A stretch of DNA of 64,000 nt from Dolomedes plantarius (taxonomy: Eukaryota > Arthropoda > Arachnida > Araneae > Dolomedidae): assembly GCA_907164885.2 (NCBI GenBank), contig OU015495.1, forward strand, positions 98,748,832 through 98,812,831, written 5' to 3'. Shown piece by piece: positions 54,233 to 64,000 of this stretch; within the stretch, counting starts at the first letter, position 1, and each line of letters begins with the position of its first letter. The notes under the pieces were generated by a model, which worked only from the letters and a program-made list of their open reading frames with translations, did not search any database and had not been told where the DNA came from. Made by a program: the position numbers and the translations under genes.

Positions 54233-55014
54233 GCATGCGAGTGTATGTATATGCATGCGTGTGTGTCACAGCTATTCTTTTACAATCAGCATTTCATTAA
54301 TGTACTTCATCTTAAATACCAGTGTCAGAAACTATTAATTGCCAAACTGATTACGACAGTGAATTATTTTTATTACATAAATCCTATTTAACAGAAATCA
54401 TTAACTCTGTTATATCTATTTAAAGCTAATGATTCTAAATTAAGAAATTAATCGATAATTTCTTTTGTAATACGCTATAAAAGTGCCAAAAAACTTTCGA
54501 TTTTTATTTTAAATTCTTATGTTAAATTTTTTAGAAATATAATTACTGATGAAACATTCTAAATTTCAAAAAAGCATGTCAAAACTAGAATTCAAAATAG
54601 CGTAGAAATCTAATAAATTTTAATAACAGTCAAAACGAAAAATAGATGTTTCCTTTGAAGATCCGAGATAAAATAAATACCGTTGCAACATAGCAGTTGC
54701 ATGCAGCATGCCGCATATCAACTCGTTTTAAAAAGGGAGAAAGGCAAAACGTTTGTTTTCAGACGAATACAGCAGTGTAGCTCTTATTACCATGTTTTTA
54801 TTAATTCGCTTTCTTGTTTGTTTGCATGTGTGTGTTTTTTTTTTGTCTAGTACAAATCTTGCAATCGATTTTTAACTAACTTCCGGACTAGCTAGACATT
54901 TGAAACTTTTAGTATAGCCCAGAACACCATGAAAATGCATTTTTTAATACTTTTAGCCATCTTTAAGCAGAATTAAATTAATTTTCAGTTATTTTCAGTT
55001 CATTTTGTTTTGTA
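53967..55014. other. Unannotated stretch with a TA tract
   Basis: (TA)n at 54180-54230. Otherwise AT-rich without a supported gene. Confidence 0.45.
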
Positions 55015-55075
55015 GACTGGTGCAGCCATCTATTGGCTTGAACGGGAACGAAAAGTTAAATGCAAGTTAACTTCC
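55015..55075 (+). repeat. Fragment related to the 12.6 kb Helitron interior
   Basis: ACTGGTGCAGCCATCTATTG then GGAACGAAAAGTTAAATG parallels GTGGTGCAGCCATCTGTCGG then GGAATGAAAATTGACTTG at about 12846-12896. Only this segment matches. Confidence 0.5.
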
Positions 55076-55245
55076 AATTAACTTCATTTTCTTTCAAGTT
55101 GATGGGATAATTCATCAAACAAATTTAAAAAAAGTATTTATTAATACATAGAATTGTCAAGTTTATATGATTCAACAGAAAATTTAAAAACATGGTATAT
55201 AAAAAGTTCTTTTTATCTTGTAATTATTGAAATGTATACCCGAAC

Positions 55246-55330
55246 CTCACGTGTAAAACGCATTGGGCATCCATTTTTTGCCGTTCGTTTTTCCCGTGGT
55301 TGCTGTAACGACGTTTAATGAAACTACCTA
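55246..55330. mobile_element. Partial relative of the 55.4 kb MITE
   Basis: TCACGTGTAAAACGCATTGG and GGTTGCTGTAACGACGTTTA then ATGAAACTACC resemble, inverted, the left half of 55442-55647. A diverged half copy. Confidence 0.45.
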
Positions 55331-55441
55331 ATAAATAAATTCTAAATATTCTGCAGTTAATAAATAATAATTAATTTTACTGTGTTACGTGCGCAAATAG
55401 TAGTATAAACCATAATAGAGTACAGTCATAAATTTGTTAAC

Positions 55442-55647
55442 CTTATAAGGCTGTTTCATACAGCGTCATTTATGCAACCACGTGTAAAAATAGGCCAGAA
55501 ATTGGATGCCATGCGCTTTACACGTGGACCCTGGTATGCATTTCTAAATGAGTTTTAGTAGTCTATGCGCGTTGAAGAACCAACATTTTGCCCTTCGTTT
55601 ATACATGAGCTGAGATATGACATGTTGCGTGCAACCGCCTTATAAGA
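55442..55647. mobile_element. MITE with CTTATAAGGC termini
   Basis: Ends read CTTATAAGGCTGTTTCATAC and, inverted, CTTATAAGGCGGTTGCACGC. An internal inverted pair CCACGTGTAAA / TTTACACGTGG is present. Non-coding. The GGC-TGTTTCA-type terminus recalls the PIF/Harbinger-like MITEs upstream, but the relation is uncertain. Confidence 0.55.
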
Positions 55648-55780
55648 AAGACTTAAGAAATATTCTGATTGAATAAAATGGCAGCGTTGTTCTTTAAACA
55701 TTATATATATATATATATATATCGTTCTGTCTTTCCTACCTAAAATTTCTTCAGAGTAGTCTTACATAACTTTATTTATT

Positions 55781-56160
55781 TTATTACTAGTACTAGAGCG
55801 TTATTATCCCCTTGACAGATTTGTGTTTCTTCTTTTTTCAAGTTCTTTAAAAATTCCTATAAAAATGTGCTGTAACTATGCGTTGGAGACGTTTAACAGA
55901 GGAAGGGAATCATAATGAATTCAATCAATAACGCCTTGGTGACTATTTAAAATCTCGAGCCGGGTTTTTTTAATAGTTTTTTTGTTAGCACGAAGGTGCT
56001 ATTGTTATTATTTTGACAGATTTGTGATTCTACCATTTTCGAGTTCGCCAAAATTTCCAATAACATAACTTATATATAGCAATGTCTTTGTGACATTTAA
56101 CAGAGGAAGAAAAAATTACCGAATTTAATCAATAATGCCTTGGTGCGAGATTTTTTCATA
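55781..56160 (+). repeat. Dispersed repeat R2, two tandem copies
   Basis: Copies at 55781-55980 and 55991-56160 share TTGACAGATTTGTG, TTTTCAAGTTC/TTTTCGAGTTC, TTTAACAGAGGAAG, TTCAATCAATAACGCCTTGG/TTTAATCAATAATGCCTTGG and a T-rich end. The copy at 36331-36535 is related. Confidence 0.7.
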
Positions 56161-56350
56161 TTTTTATTTTTATTTTTTTATTTATTTATACTTTCCTAGC
56201 GGAGGCACTTGTCGTGTCGACATTTGCCTATAATTCACCGCAATTTGCTGGCCATTTTATTATGGGGGCACCATATAGGTGGACCAGCATTACCCCCTAT
56301 GTAGGGACGTCACAAACGGAGGTATTTTAGTGGTGCGACGCCGGGATTAT
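56161..56350 (-). repeat. SINE-B copy
   Basis: On the minus strand, AATCCCGGCGTCGCACCA (tRNA 3'-half-like) leads into the body (CCTCCGTTTGTGACGTCCCT, CCATAATAAAATGGCCAGCA, GACAAGTGCCTCCGCTAGG) and ends in an A-rich TAAATAAATAAAAAAATAAA tail at 56161-56190. The best preserved 3' end of family B. Confidence 0.75.
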
Positions 56351-56354
56351 TTTT

Positions 56355-56836
56355 TGTTAGGCTGTTAGGCTATCTAAACTTCAATTTATAAGACTTAGTT
56401 TACTTGTATTTCTTTCCGACATCCATGCTATCTTTTTAGATTGACGTAGCACTTGTACCCTAACAGATAATGGCGTTACGGCAATTTTGACGTCATACAT
56501 CTGAGGAATGGAGTTTTTTGTTTATTTTCCCCATAGTTTATTATTTTTCCTTTCCAGTGTATTTTGTGCAGATATATGTTAATGTTATTTTACTTGCTTG
56601 TATAAATACCGCTCGAATTAGAGCAAAGATGCCCCTGGCAGCACACACAGTCGGACTCACGAGATAGTGAGATTATTTTGATTATACAAATGTTCTAAGT
56701 TTATTGCTTTTAATATTTTTAACGTTTATTGAGGTTCTGAATAAACTTTATATTTTAAACTGAAGTCTTGCTTATTCATGAACACACCCCATGCCAGACA
56801 ACTTCAGACTCTGTCATATTGTCACTCTCCGTGACA
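56355..56836 (+). mobile_element. Probable solo LTR
   Basis: 482 bp starting TGTTAGGC and ending CTCTCCGTGACA, with T5 on both sides as a possible 5 bp target duplication. Inside, in the expected order, are a TATA-like TATAAATACC (56601-56610) and an AATAAA (56740-56745) about 140 bp downstream. There is no primer-binding site or gag/pol next to it. Retroviral-type origin is inferred from structure only. Confidence 0.5.
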
Positions 56837-57234
56837 TTTTTATTTTTATAAATTCAAGATAAGTAGAATAACAGGGAGCTAAATGAATAATGCAGTTACA
56901 TAATTTAAAATTTGAATTTTTTTTTGTCCGAGTAGCGGTGTTACAATCCTATAAAACGATTTTACGGCAACATTCAAAAATCGAAAGAGGAAAAGCCTTT
57001 TACATAATCTAATTATCATGGTCAGATCAATCAACTCAAATTTTTGCCAGTGTATGAATAGACGTATGTAATTAAGAATTTGGTTCTACCTGTAAAAACG
57101 ACCCATTCTGTATTTTTAGAATTGTAAATGCATTTAAAACAGATTAATTTCTGTGGTACTTTCGCATTAATATTAGAGGTTTAATCTGTCACCAACCTCT
57201 CGGTGAACCACGACTCTTGGAAACGAAAAACCAT
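56837..57234. other. Unannotated spacer
   Basis: AT-rich. No feature recognised. Confidence 0.4.
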
Positions 57235-57414
57235 TAGCGCCCTTTACACGTACGCTCTTTCCCGCGTGAAACCACGATCCCGCGCGACTGAGTGCTCGTG
57301 TGAAGGTGTCGGAGAGGAAGGGAAAGCTGCTTTGGAGCATAGTGCAAGTTTTCCCGCGCGCAATCCCGTACGCTCCAAAGCACTCGCGAAAGAGTGTGCG
57401 TGTAAAGGGCGCTA
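57235..57414. mobile_element. GC-rich MITE with TAGCGCCCTTTACACG ends
   Basis: 180 bp, about 55% GC in an AT-rich setting. The left end TAGCGCCCTTTACACGTACG and the inverse right end TAGCGCCCTTTACACGCACA continue as CTCTTTCCCGCGTG / CTCTTTCGCGAGTG. Because the arms are inverted, open frames on both strands encode similar ALYT-containing peptides; neither is a gene. TA at each end could be the target duplication. Confidence 0.8.
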
Positions 57415-58198
57415 TTCTCTGATGCTTGCGGAGACTTAGGTTTGATTCCTGGAACCAATCGCCGACGCCGTCAACGCACTACAAAACGACTAACAAAACA
57501 ATTCTGTTTAATTGAAAAAGGGACCTTCAACCTCGTTTTTTTCAAATTTTCAATATTTTACTCTATATACCACATGAGCATAATTAATAATATTTTTTAT
57601 TACGTTGAAGTCACTGAGAATTCACAAACAAGTATTTTGCGAAAGAATAAGACTTTTTTTTTCAAAACATTCTTAAAAAAATGCTAGAATTTTTGAAAAT
57701 GCTCCATTCGCCTTAATTTTCTTCTGATTTCTTCCAGATTTCTCAGGATTGTTAATGGAAGTGTTTATCATAAAACTGTGCATCAGTCTTAGAAAACACA
57801 TATATTTTTCAATTTATAGACTATGAAATAAAGTAAAATCATACAAAAGACATTTAAAAAATAACAGGAAGAATAACAATTTTTTTATTTCAGACTTTAG
57901 ATCCATAATAATAATAAAAAAAATTCAACGTACAATTATGTTTATATGTACAGATGGTAAACTTATGTTAAAAAATTTAAGGTTTTTGAATGATATGGAA
58001 TGCGCATGGAGCATTTTGAAAATGTTAGCATTTTTGAAAAAAAAATTTAAAAATAGACATTATTCAGCCAGAAAATCTTTATTTTGTATTCTAAGGGTCT
58101 TCAATGTAGTCATAAAGAATAACAATTTTACTCATTCTGTATGTACAGTTAAAAATTTTAAATTTAAAAAAATTGTGGTTGAAGCACCCTTGTTCTCT

Positions 58199-58199
<1 letters not shown>
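57415..58199. other. Unannotated stretch
   Basis: Directly after the MITE, GGTTTGATTCCTGGAACC (57432-57449) resembles a tRNA T-arm, but there is no partner A-box. Otherwise AT-rich with weak open frames. Confidence 0.35.

Positions 58200-58236
<37 letters not shown>
58200..58236. repeat. TA microsatellite
   Basis: Short (TA)n. Confidence 0.95.
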
Positions 58237-58243
<7 letters not shown>

Positions 58244-58308
58244 CATACAGGAATAGTATTGGGAGGGGTAATCATCCACTTTAAAGGGTATCTCCCAAAG
58301 TTATAATG

Positions 58309-58478
58309 CCAGACGATAACCGAATGGCTAGGCCGCTGATATATGGTACCGAGTCTGTGGGTTCGAGTCCTCCTTGGACGTTTGTAGCCATTCGGAATCG
58401 GCATAAGGCAGCAGGTTCTGGTCTAATAGCCCTCGTGTAGCTAAAAGTTGACCGTAGTGCTTCCAACCAAACCAAACC
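58309..58478 (+). repeat. SINE-A copy, plus strand
   Basis: GATAACCGAATGGCTAGGCC (A-box region), GAGTCTGTGGGTTCGAGTCC (B-box), GGACGTTTGTAGCCATTCGG and TAGCCCTCGTGTAGC match the minus-strand copy at 51383-51551 in order. The tail ends in CCAACCAAACCAAACC. Confidence 0.85.
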
Positions 58479-59022
58479 GCTAGTCAAAGCTTAATTTTAA
58501 ATTAATTTCCTCCTCTGTTTAAAAAATTAGCGAAAACCAACTTTTTATATTCTGTATCACTATGAGAGAATAGGTATGAAGCATTCCCACGTGTTTTGAG
58601 CTTAATGAGTGATCGACCAAGGAACATTGCACATCGAAAGAATCTTTCATCCTGACTTGCATACATCAGAAGCAATTGGTTTCGCAGAAAATAAAAATTT
58701 ATGCTCACGAACACAATGCTCGAATCATTAATTCTCAATTAGTTGCTTTAGTATTACTTTCAGAGTCAAACTGCGTTCATTACCCTGCTAAATTCACTTT
58801 AAGCATGCACGTCAATTAGCTTTCTTCCATTTTGTTTCTACTTTTAGAAAAAGGGTGAAATAATAACACTGGATAAAAAGCATTAAACCATAACCTTTGC
58901 TTTAGGTGTTTTAAACAAAATATGGTTATATTGTCGATTTCACGCATATGGATGTTCGCATTTGTATAAAAAATTTGCCTGAATGTGAGATCCAGATAGT
59001 TCTCTAAAATAAATCTCTTTTA

Positions 59023-59024
<2 letters not shown>
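58479..59024. other. Unannotated stretch
   Basis: No feature recognised. Confidence 0.4.
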
Positions 59025-59118
<94 letters not shown>

Positions 59119-59156
59119 GTATATTATATATATATATATATATATATATGTGTATC

Positions 59157-59221
<65 letters not shown>

Positions 59222-59238
59222 ATATATATATATATATA
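59025..59238. repeat. CA/TA compound microsatellite
   Basis: (CA)n to about 59067, then (TA)n with TGTATG interruptions to the foldback element. Confidence 0.97.
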
Positions 59239-60010
59239 CAGGGTGTCCCATAATGATTGGGGCAAACTTTAAGGGGAGGTAGGGCATGTCAAAAGGATTC
59301 AAAATTGCATAGCAACCCATAGTCGCAAAAGTCATGGGAAAGTGGTATCGGAGGTACAAGAAATGAAGGCCTACAAGACAGAGCTTATCAGAAATATTTA
59401 TTGTTCATAAATATTACATATGCTGTGGTAGATGATACCATTTCAAAAGGTTACAAAAGATGCTCAAAGTTTCCACCATTACAAGAGATGCAAGCGTTAC
59501 AGTCACGGACTATGCATTGGCGAACGCGTTCGAAAACACCTGGATTTGCTTGGACCTGGTTGCCTGGCCCCCACGCTCTCCAGATTTAAGCAGCCTGGAT
59601 TTTCTTTCTTTGAGGTATACTTAAAGGTCATGTATAAGACACATGTCGAATATTAAATGGATCTGGTTGCAAGAATCGTTTGCGCTGCTGCAGATATCCA
59701 AGCAAATCCAGGTGTTTTCGAACATGTCCGCCAATCCATGGTCCATCGCTGTAACGCTTGCATCTCTTGTAATGGTGGAAACTTTGAGCATCTTTTGTGA
59801 CCTTTTGAAATAGTGTTATCTACAACAGCATATGTAATATTTATGAGCAATAAATATTTCTGATAATCTCTGTCTCGTATTCCTTCATTTCTTGTACCTC
59901 TGATACCACTTTCCCATGACGTTTGCGACCATGTGTTGCTATGCAATTTTGAATCCTTTTGACATGCCCTACCTCCCCTTAAAGTTTGTCCCAATCATTA
60001 TGGGACACCC
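59239..60010. mobile_element. Foldback Tc1/mariner derivative with ~330 bp arms
   Basis: The left arm from CAGGGTGTCCCATAATGATT and the inverse right arm ending AATCATTATGGGACACCC stay in register for over 300 bp. The right arm reads a transposase C-terminus (LVARIVCAAADIQANPGVFE, then HVRQSMVHRCNACIS), and just before it WPPRSPDLSSLDFF-like sense lies in the central region (59560-59600). The left arm carries the inverted copy of that C-terminal part. TA flanks both ends. The structure looks like an inverted duplication of the 3' end of an element with loss of the rest. Confidence 0.8.
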
Positions 60011-61215
60011 TATATATATATATATTTTTCTTTCCTCTAAAAATTAAAAAATCCATGCAGACTCATATCCTAAACATAATATGATTACGGATTTTACATA
60101 TTTCAGTGAAATAAACAGCCTGTGTGGGAAATTAATATTAGCTCGCGGAATACTACTCTTTTGCTATTTTTATCACTTACACATTATTTCATCCGGAAAT
60201 TCCCGTTTTTCTATAAATCCAAAAATAAAAGCGGCTGAGGTATTTCTGACGATAACCACTTAGTTGTGAAGTTCTGAAGTTTCTAAGACAAATATTTCCA
60301 TAAATAATCACATTCACTAATGCAATAAATATGCAACTCTTTTAGACATACATCACAGGTTTTTTTTTTACATCAATATTGCTTCAGAGGGATTAAAATA
60401 TAATATACAAGGGATAAAACAATTTACTAATGGGAAAATTTCGCAATTTTTGCGCGGGTGAAATAATTTGTTGATATCATTTTCCCCTCTTACGATGGAG
60501 AAAGCATTTTGAGCTCCAGCATTAAAGCATAAAAATGTAACAATGCTAAAGTGATATAATATGGAGGAGAAGTGGGGGGGGGACAAATGCAATAAACATG
60601 CATGAGGTTGTAAACATGTTTCATTCATATTTCATAATAATGTTTCCGTTAGAAATATGTACTTAATTTTTGCGAGGAAAAAAGCATTGAAGTTGGAAAA
60701 TTCCTGACCAGGGCTCCCAGACTTGGGTTTTTCAGTGACCAATGTGGCCACTGATCACATTAGTCAGTGACCATATGGTTTATGGTTTTTTTTTTCAAAT
60801 ATATCTCAATATCTGGATATTTCCCTTGTAAGTTAAAAATAATGCAAAAAAATTAATATTTGTTTATCATTGCAAGCACAATTAGTTATGTAAATGTAAT
60901 TAAGTAATGCAATTATGTAAATTAATGAATGTGAAATGTCACAAGTGGAGATCATTTCGATTGAATCGCGATATCTCTCTCTTTGAAAACCATCCCAGAA
61001 TTTTGTTATTTCTTCAGTAAATCGTAGATGGATTCAACAATCCCAAATAAAGAATCTTATCACACTTCATGATTCATTTGACTGTTTTGCCTCACTCTTC
61101 TCCGTGATGAACAGTGAAACTGTAAACGATCGAATGATGGCAGGATAAATAGATAAATATCATCAAAATTGTCGTTCCAGATAGCTAAAACAGAACTGGT
61201 TGTTGTTTCTAAAGC
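60011..61215. other. Unannotated stretch
   Basis: AT-rich without a supported gene. Near 60733-60780 CAGTGACCAATGTGGCCACT and AGTCAGTGACC are a short duplicated/inverted motif of unknown meaning. Confidence 0.4.
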
Positions 61216-61562
61216 CCCCTGGCCGGAATCGTATTCCAAACCACGCCCATATAGGCTAGGGGGCTGAACCGGGGTGCGGCTCCGGTTTTAAAATGGCACC
61301 ACAAGGGTTGGAGTCAGATTGAGCCAGGTGCCACCTCAGTTGGGACCGAACACCCCCAGGGGCGACATCTGGGGGAGATCGTACCCACTTCCACCCTCTC
61401 TGATCTCATAGAGGGACTTTCCGGTCTATGGATTTAACGCGGTCATATCCAGCCGAGACATGGAGGTATTCAATGGCGCTTGTCGGGCAGATGGGGGATT
61501 TGATCCGAGCAGCCTCAGCACAGAAAGCCGACGAACTACCACTAGGCTACCTGAAGCCCACA
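61216..61562 (-). repeat. SINE-C copy with tRNA-like head
   Basis: On the minus strand it starts GGGCTTCAGGTAGCCTAGTG then GTAGTTCG (A-box-like) and CTCGGATCAAATCCCCCATC (B-box-like), followed by a GC-rich body (CCCAGATGTCGCCCCTGGGG, GGTGGCACCTGGCTC) and GCCAGGGGGC at the end. The body matches 42160-42365. Open frames across it are incidental. Confidence 0.72.
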
Positions 61563-61815
61563 GAAATTTTAAAAGACGTAATAGAAAGAACATGTTCTGC
61601 ACGATATGAAATAGATTCAATATGACGACAATTAAATCAAATAACTTTAATTTAACTACAAGTAAACTTTGAAAATGGGTTGTGTATTTTCTTATTTGTA
61701 TTTTTTCATAGTTTTTAATAATAAAAAATACGCTTTTAAAAAAGCTTGGTTTTTTAAAAATTACAATTTGGGTCTTTTTGAGATGCCATATGGGTTTATT
61801 ACATTTTTCTCGCTG
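61563..61815. other. Unannotated spacer
   Basis: AT-rich. No feature recognised. Confidence 0.4.
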
Positions 61816-61910
61816 GGAGCCTTGTTCCTGACATCTCTGGCATAGAAGAAGTGGGATTGCGCCCGACTCGAGATTACGAGACCGAGGTTCGATCCAGGAA
61901 GTCGTTCGCT
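61816..61910 (+). repeat. tRNA-like SINE fragment
   Basis: GGATTGCGCCCGACTCGAGA then CGAGGTTCGATCCAGG (B-box) looks like the 3' half of a tRNA-derived SINE head. No clear A-box and no second copy in the window. Confidence 0.4.
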
Positions 61911-62798
61911 GCAATGAATTACAGAAGTCAATTACTGGGAAAAAAAACTCAAGCTCTCTTTATAAAATAATTTTTATGCGACACAAATTGCAACTATTGT
62001 CCACGGATCAGCATTCATTTTTCGCTAGTCAAGTTTGGCTTTTGTGAGGCGGGTCACGTCGTGGTCTTGTATCACCTCAGTGGAGTGTCAAGTGGGTGTC
62101 GACTTGTATTCCCCAGAGAAGGTAAAAATAGAGGGACAATTTAGTGTTTTACAAAAGAAGCAATTTGAGTTTGAGAAAGATATTGCTTTAAAATTAATTG
62201 TTCTGGTTATCAGTTGAATAGCGCGTTCGGTTAGTACATTTATTCTAAGCATTCGGTTAGTAACTTTTTTTTTGGCATAAATAATCAGAATTATATTTAA
62301 AATGCAACAGGATGTAATTCAGGAAGTAAGAAACAATTAATTTTCGTCTCTTTTGCCATAAATGCTCGGAATTGTTCTACTTTTTGGTTTCAATATGCAA
62401 ATGCAGGCGTATATATATATATATATATATATATACTCCTTTAACACTTTGTTATGACCTTATGCCACAAAATAGGATAAACAGGAGATATGCGCGTTGA
62501 CAATAAATTAGAAATATGTACATCTTTTTTTACGGAAATAAATCTTTTACGTCGTAGGAATTTCTTATGAAATACTGCGAACTTTATGTCTTCTGATCTA
62601 CATGTAAATACTAATAACAAAACTGATCTTTGAATGAGACAGCGTTATCCTTCATATGTCAATGCTTTATACTGTTGTAGTTATACCGTTCTGACAGCTT
62701 CTTAAACGAGGGCGTAGCGATGGTCCATGAATGATGTTTGAATATGCTACAGAAGCAAGTCAATCACATTCTGATGGCAATCTATGAACGACTATGGC
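61911..62798. other. Unannotated stretch with a TA tract
   Basis: A GC-richer patch at 62035-62130 (TGTATCACCTCAGTGGAGTG) ends in AGAAGGTAAAAAT, donor-like, but has no acceptor or partner exon. (TA)n at 62411-62434. Confidence 0.35.
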
Positions 62799-63080
62799 TG
62801 AAGATTTTAACCCTGATACTGGCATACAGTTCTGCAAATAACAGACTATACCACTGTGATTCTTTAGCAAGGAACCTGATATTTTAAATTAAGCTTCTTT
62901 TATCCTAATTCTTTCAAATATACCCCATTTTCAGGACAATCCGTCAGAGTCTATGTCCGAAAATTTTAACACTATGATACTGGTCCACAATTTTGCTATG
63001 TTTCAGAATCTATCTTTCTGACGCTTTACCGAGGAACCTGATATTTTAAAATCAGACTATTTTCATCAGAATTTTATTGA
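62799..63080. repeat. Direct duplication, ~158 bp period
   Basis: 62799-62925 and 62957-63080 share GAAGATTTTAACCCTGATAC / GAAAATTTTAACACTATGATAC, a TTTAGCAAGGAACCTGATAT / TTTACCGAGGAACCTGATAT block, then TTTTAAA and TCTTTTATCCTAATT / TATTTTCATCAGAATT. Non-coding. Confidence 0.65.
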
Positions 63081-63240
63081 CTGTAACAATTTTGAGGGGG
63101 AATTCATTGATAAGTTATTGGCTTCTTTGTGGAATCAAAACCACAAAATAGTAGTTTAATTGAAATACATTTTACGTGGCAGGAATTTAAAGATTAACAT
63201 AAAATCATCTGAATTTCGATAATGGGGTACATCATATTTC

Positions 63241-63268
63241 CTACTTCCGTCGTATACGACGGAAGTAG
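63241..63268. repeat. Perfect 28 bp palindrome
   Basis: CTACTTCCGTCGTA followed immediately by its exact inverse. The next ~90 bp are full of CTTATAAG/AAGTTTA words. It could be a cruciform, a paired factor site or the centre of a small foldback; nothing here decides. Confidence 0.85.
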
Positions 63269-63889
63269 AAAGCATAACTTATAAGTTTAACATATAAGAA
63301 CTTATATTTAAGTTATTTAAGTTAATCTTATAAGAACATAAACTTACAAGTTTTTGTCCTAACGCTTGCTTGCATACGGTCAAGTTCTACGTCGGGTCGC
63401 CTCAGTATGTAAGAATTAATAACCGACCCAAAAACGTAGCTCTGTACCCTCGAACGCAGTGCAAATTCTCTATTTACTAGTAGTTTAACGATGAGGATTG
63501 TAATGTAATAAATAATTAATTTTAAAAAAAGAAAAAAATCCCAAAATGACTGATTGAAAATATTGCCGACAATTATGCCGATTATATAGAATAATTATTT
63601 CTATAAGTTTATTTATATTGAGACCTATTTGGGAAGAACAGCTGAACGTAAATATTTGGTTGAGGTATCAGAATAAAGGTCTTACCGTGTAGACGTGTAA
63701 GTCAAAGAGAAAAATGAGATCAAGAGATCGGTTTGGGCGTGACGGAGTGGCAAAGTTACCACTCAAATTCTATATAAAAAGCATACTTGCTTCTTTGTTT
63801 GCGTTCAGTTTTATCACTCGCACACTGCACTTTTAAATTTTGAAACCACGCCATTTGTTATATAAATATTAATAAGTAATTTTATTTAT
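63269..63889. other. Unannotated stretch
   Basis: No gene recognised. Confidence 0.4.
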
Positions 63890-63940
63890 TAGTTTTTGCA
63901 TGTAATTTATTATAAGTTTATAAATTACATGCAAAAACTG
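63890..63940. repeat. Inverted repeat, 20 bp arms
   Basis: AGTTTTTGCATGTAATTTAT (63891-63910) and its exact inverse (63920-63939) with a 9-base loop. Possibly one side of a foldback element that continues past the window. Confidence 0.8.
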
Positions 63941-64000
63941 AAATATTAAAGTTTACTTAGTATTGCACTCCGTAATTTAAAAAGGTTTGACCACGTAAAT

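Noticed and set aside
57203..57458. Two overlapping 74-78 codon frames on opposite strands with similar ALYT-containing starts
   Set aside because: The similarity is a consequence of the inverted ends of the GC-rich MITE.
61426..61914. 162-codon minus-strand frame
   Set aside because: Runs across two tRNA-derived SINE pieces and spacer; the GSLVVVRRL-like segment is a typical translation of a tRNA-type promoter, not a protein.

Overview
The window is eukaryotic nuclear DNA: AT-rich, intron-bearing and dominated by transposable elements, with no bacterial operons, rRNA or CRISPR. The only host gene I can support is a Popeye-domain protein gene (BVES/POPDC family, cAMP-binding membrane proteins). 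The Popeye sequence resembles the invertebrate (arthropod) form, and the transposon spectrum (Tc1/mariner, mariner, pogo/Tigger, hAT, PIF/Harbinger-like MITEs, Helitrons, tRNA-derived SINEs, very long TA microsatellites) fits an arthropod, plausibly an arachnid such as a spider. The taxonomic call is inference.

Host gene: five + strand exons at 14582-14712, 21768-21876, 32803-32955, 40692-40803 and 45738-45805 join in phase to encode the C-terminal 190 residues: the cyclic-nucleotide-binding Popeye domain and a short cytoplasmic tail, ending at TGA 45803-45805, with an AATAAA at 46099. The N-terminal membrane-spanning exons were not found and probably lie upstream of base 1. The four introns (7.1, 10.9, 7.7 and 4.9 kb) are largely transposon debris.

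Upstream, 1-14.5 kb: a Tc1-type element with an open 325-codon transposase beside a ~425 bp inverted repeat (1.4-3.9 kb); a PIF/Harbinger-type MITE; a truncated mariner; a long-TIR Tc1-like element (5.2-7.1 kb) carrying a SINE with its own target duplication; a decayed 3.8 kb hAT element (7.7-11.5 kb); a short Helitron; a second MITE.

Introns, 14.7-45.7 kb: Helitrons, pogo relics, a Tc1-like element, an element studded with an ATAATGGGCCA motif, a third MITE, a ~170 bp tandem array that runs into a Helitron helicase relic, which is itself split by a Tc1-like element, a mariner nested in a palindrome-ended MITE, two inverted Helitrons, a degenerate ~110 bp tandem array, and a Tc1/mariner-superfamily element whose spacing fits DD41D.

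Downstream, 45.8-64 kb: the presumed 3' UTR, then intergenic sequence with at least three tRNA-derived SINE families, several MITEs and foldbacks, a probable solo LTR and microsatellites. No second host gene is visible.

A recurring theme is that transposon ends repeatedly abut long TA tracts. I found no gene cluster that looks like a new biochemical system; the most notable items are the nested insertions, the satellite-like array, the DD41D-like element and several compact repeat families.
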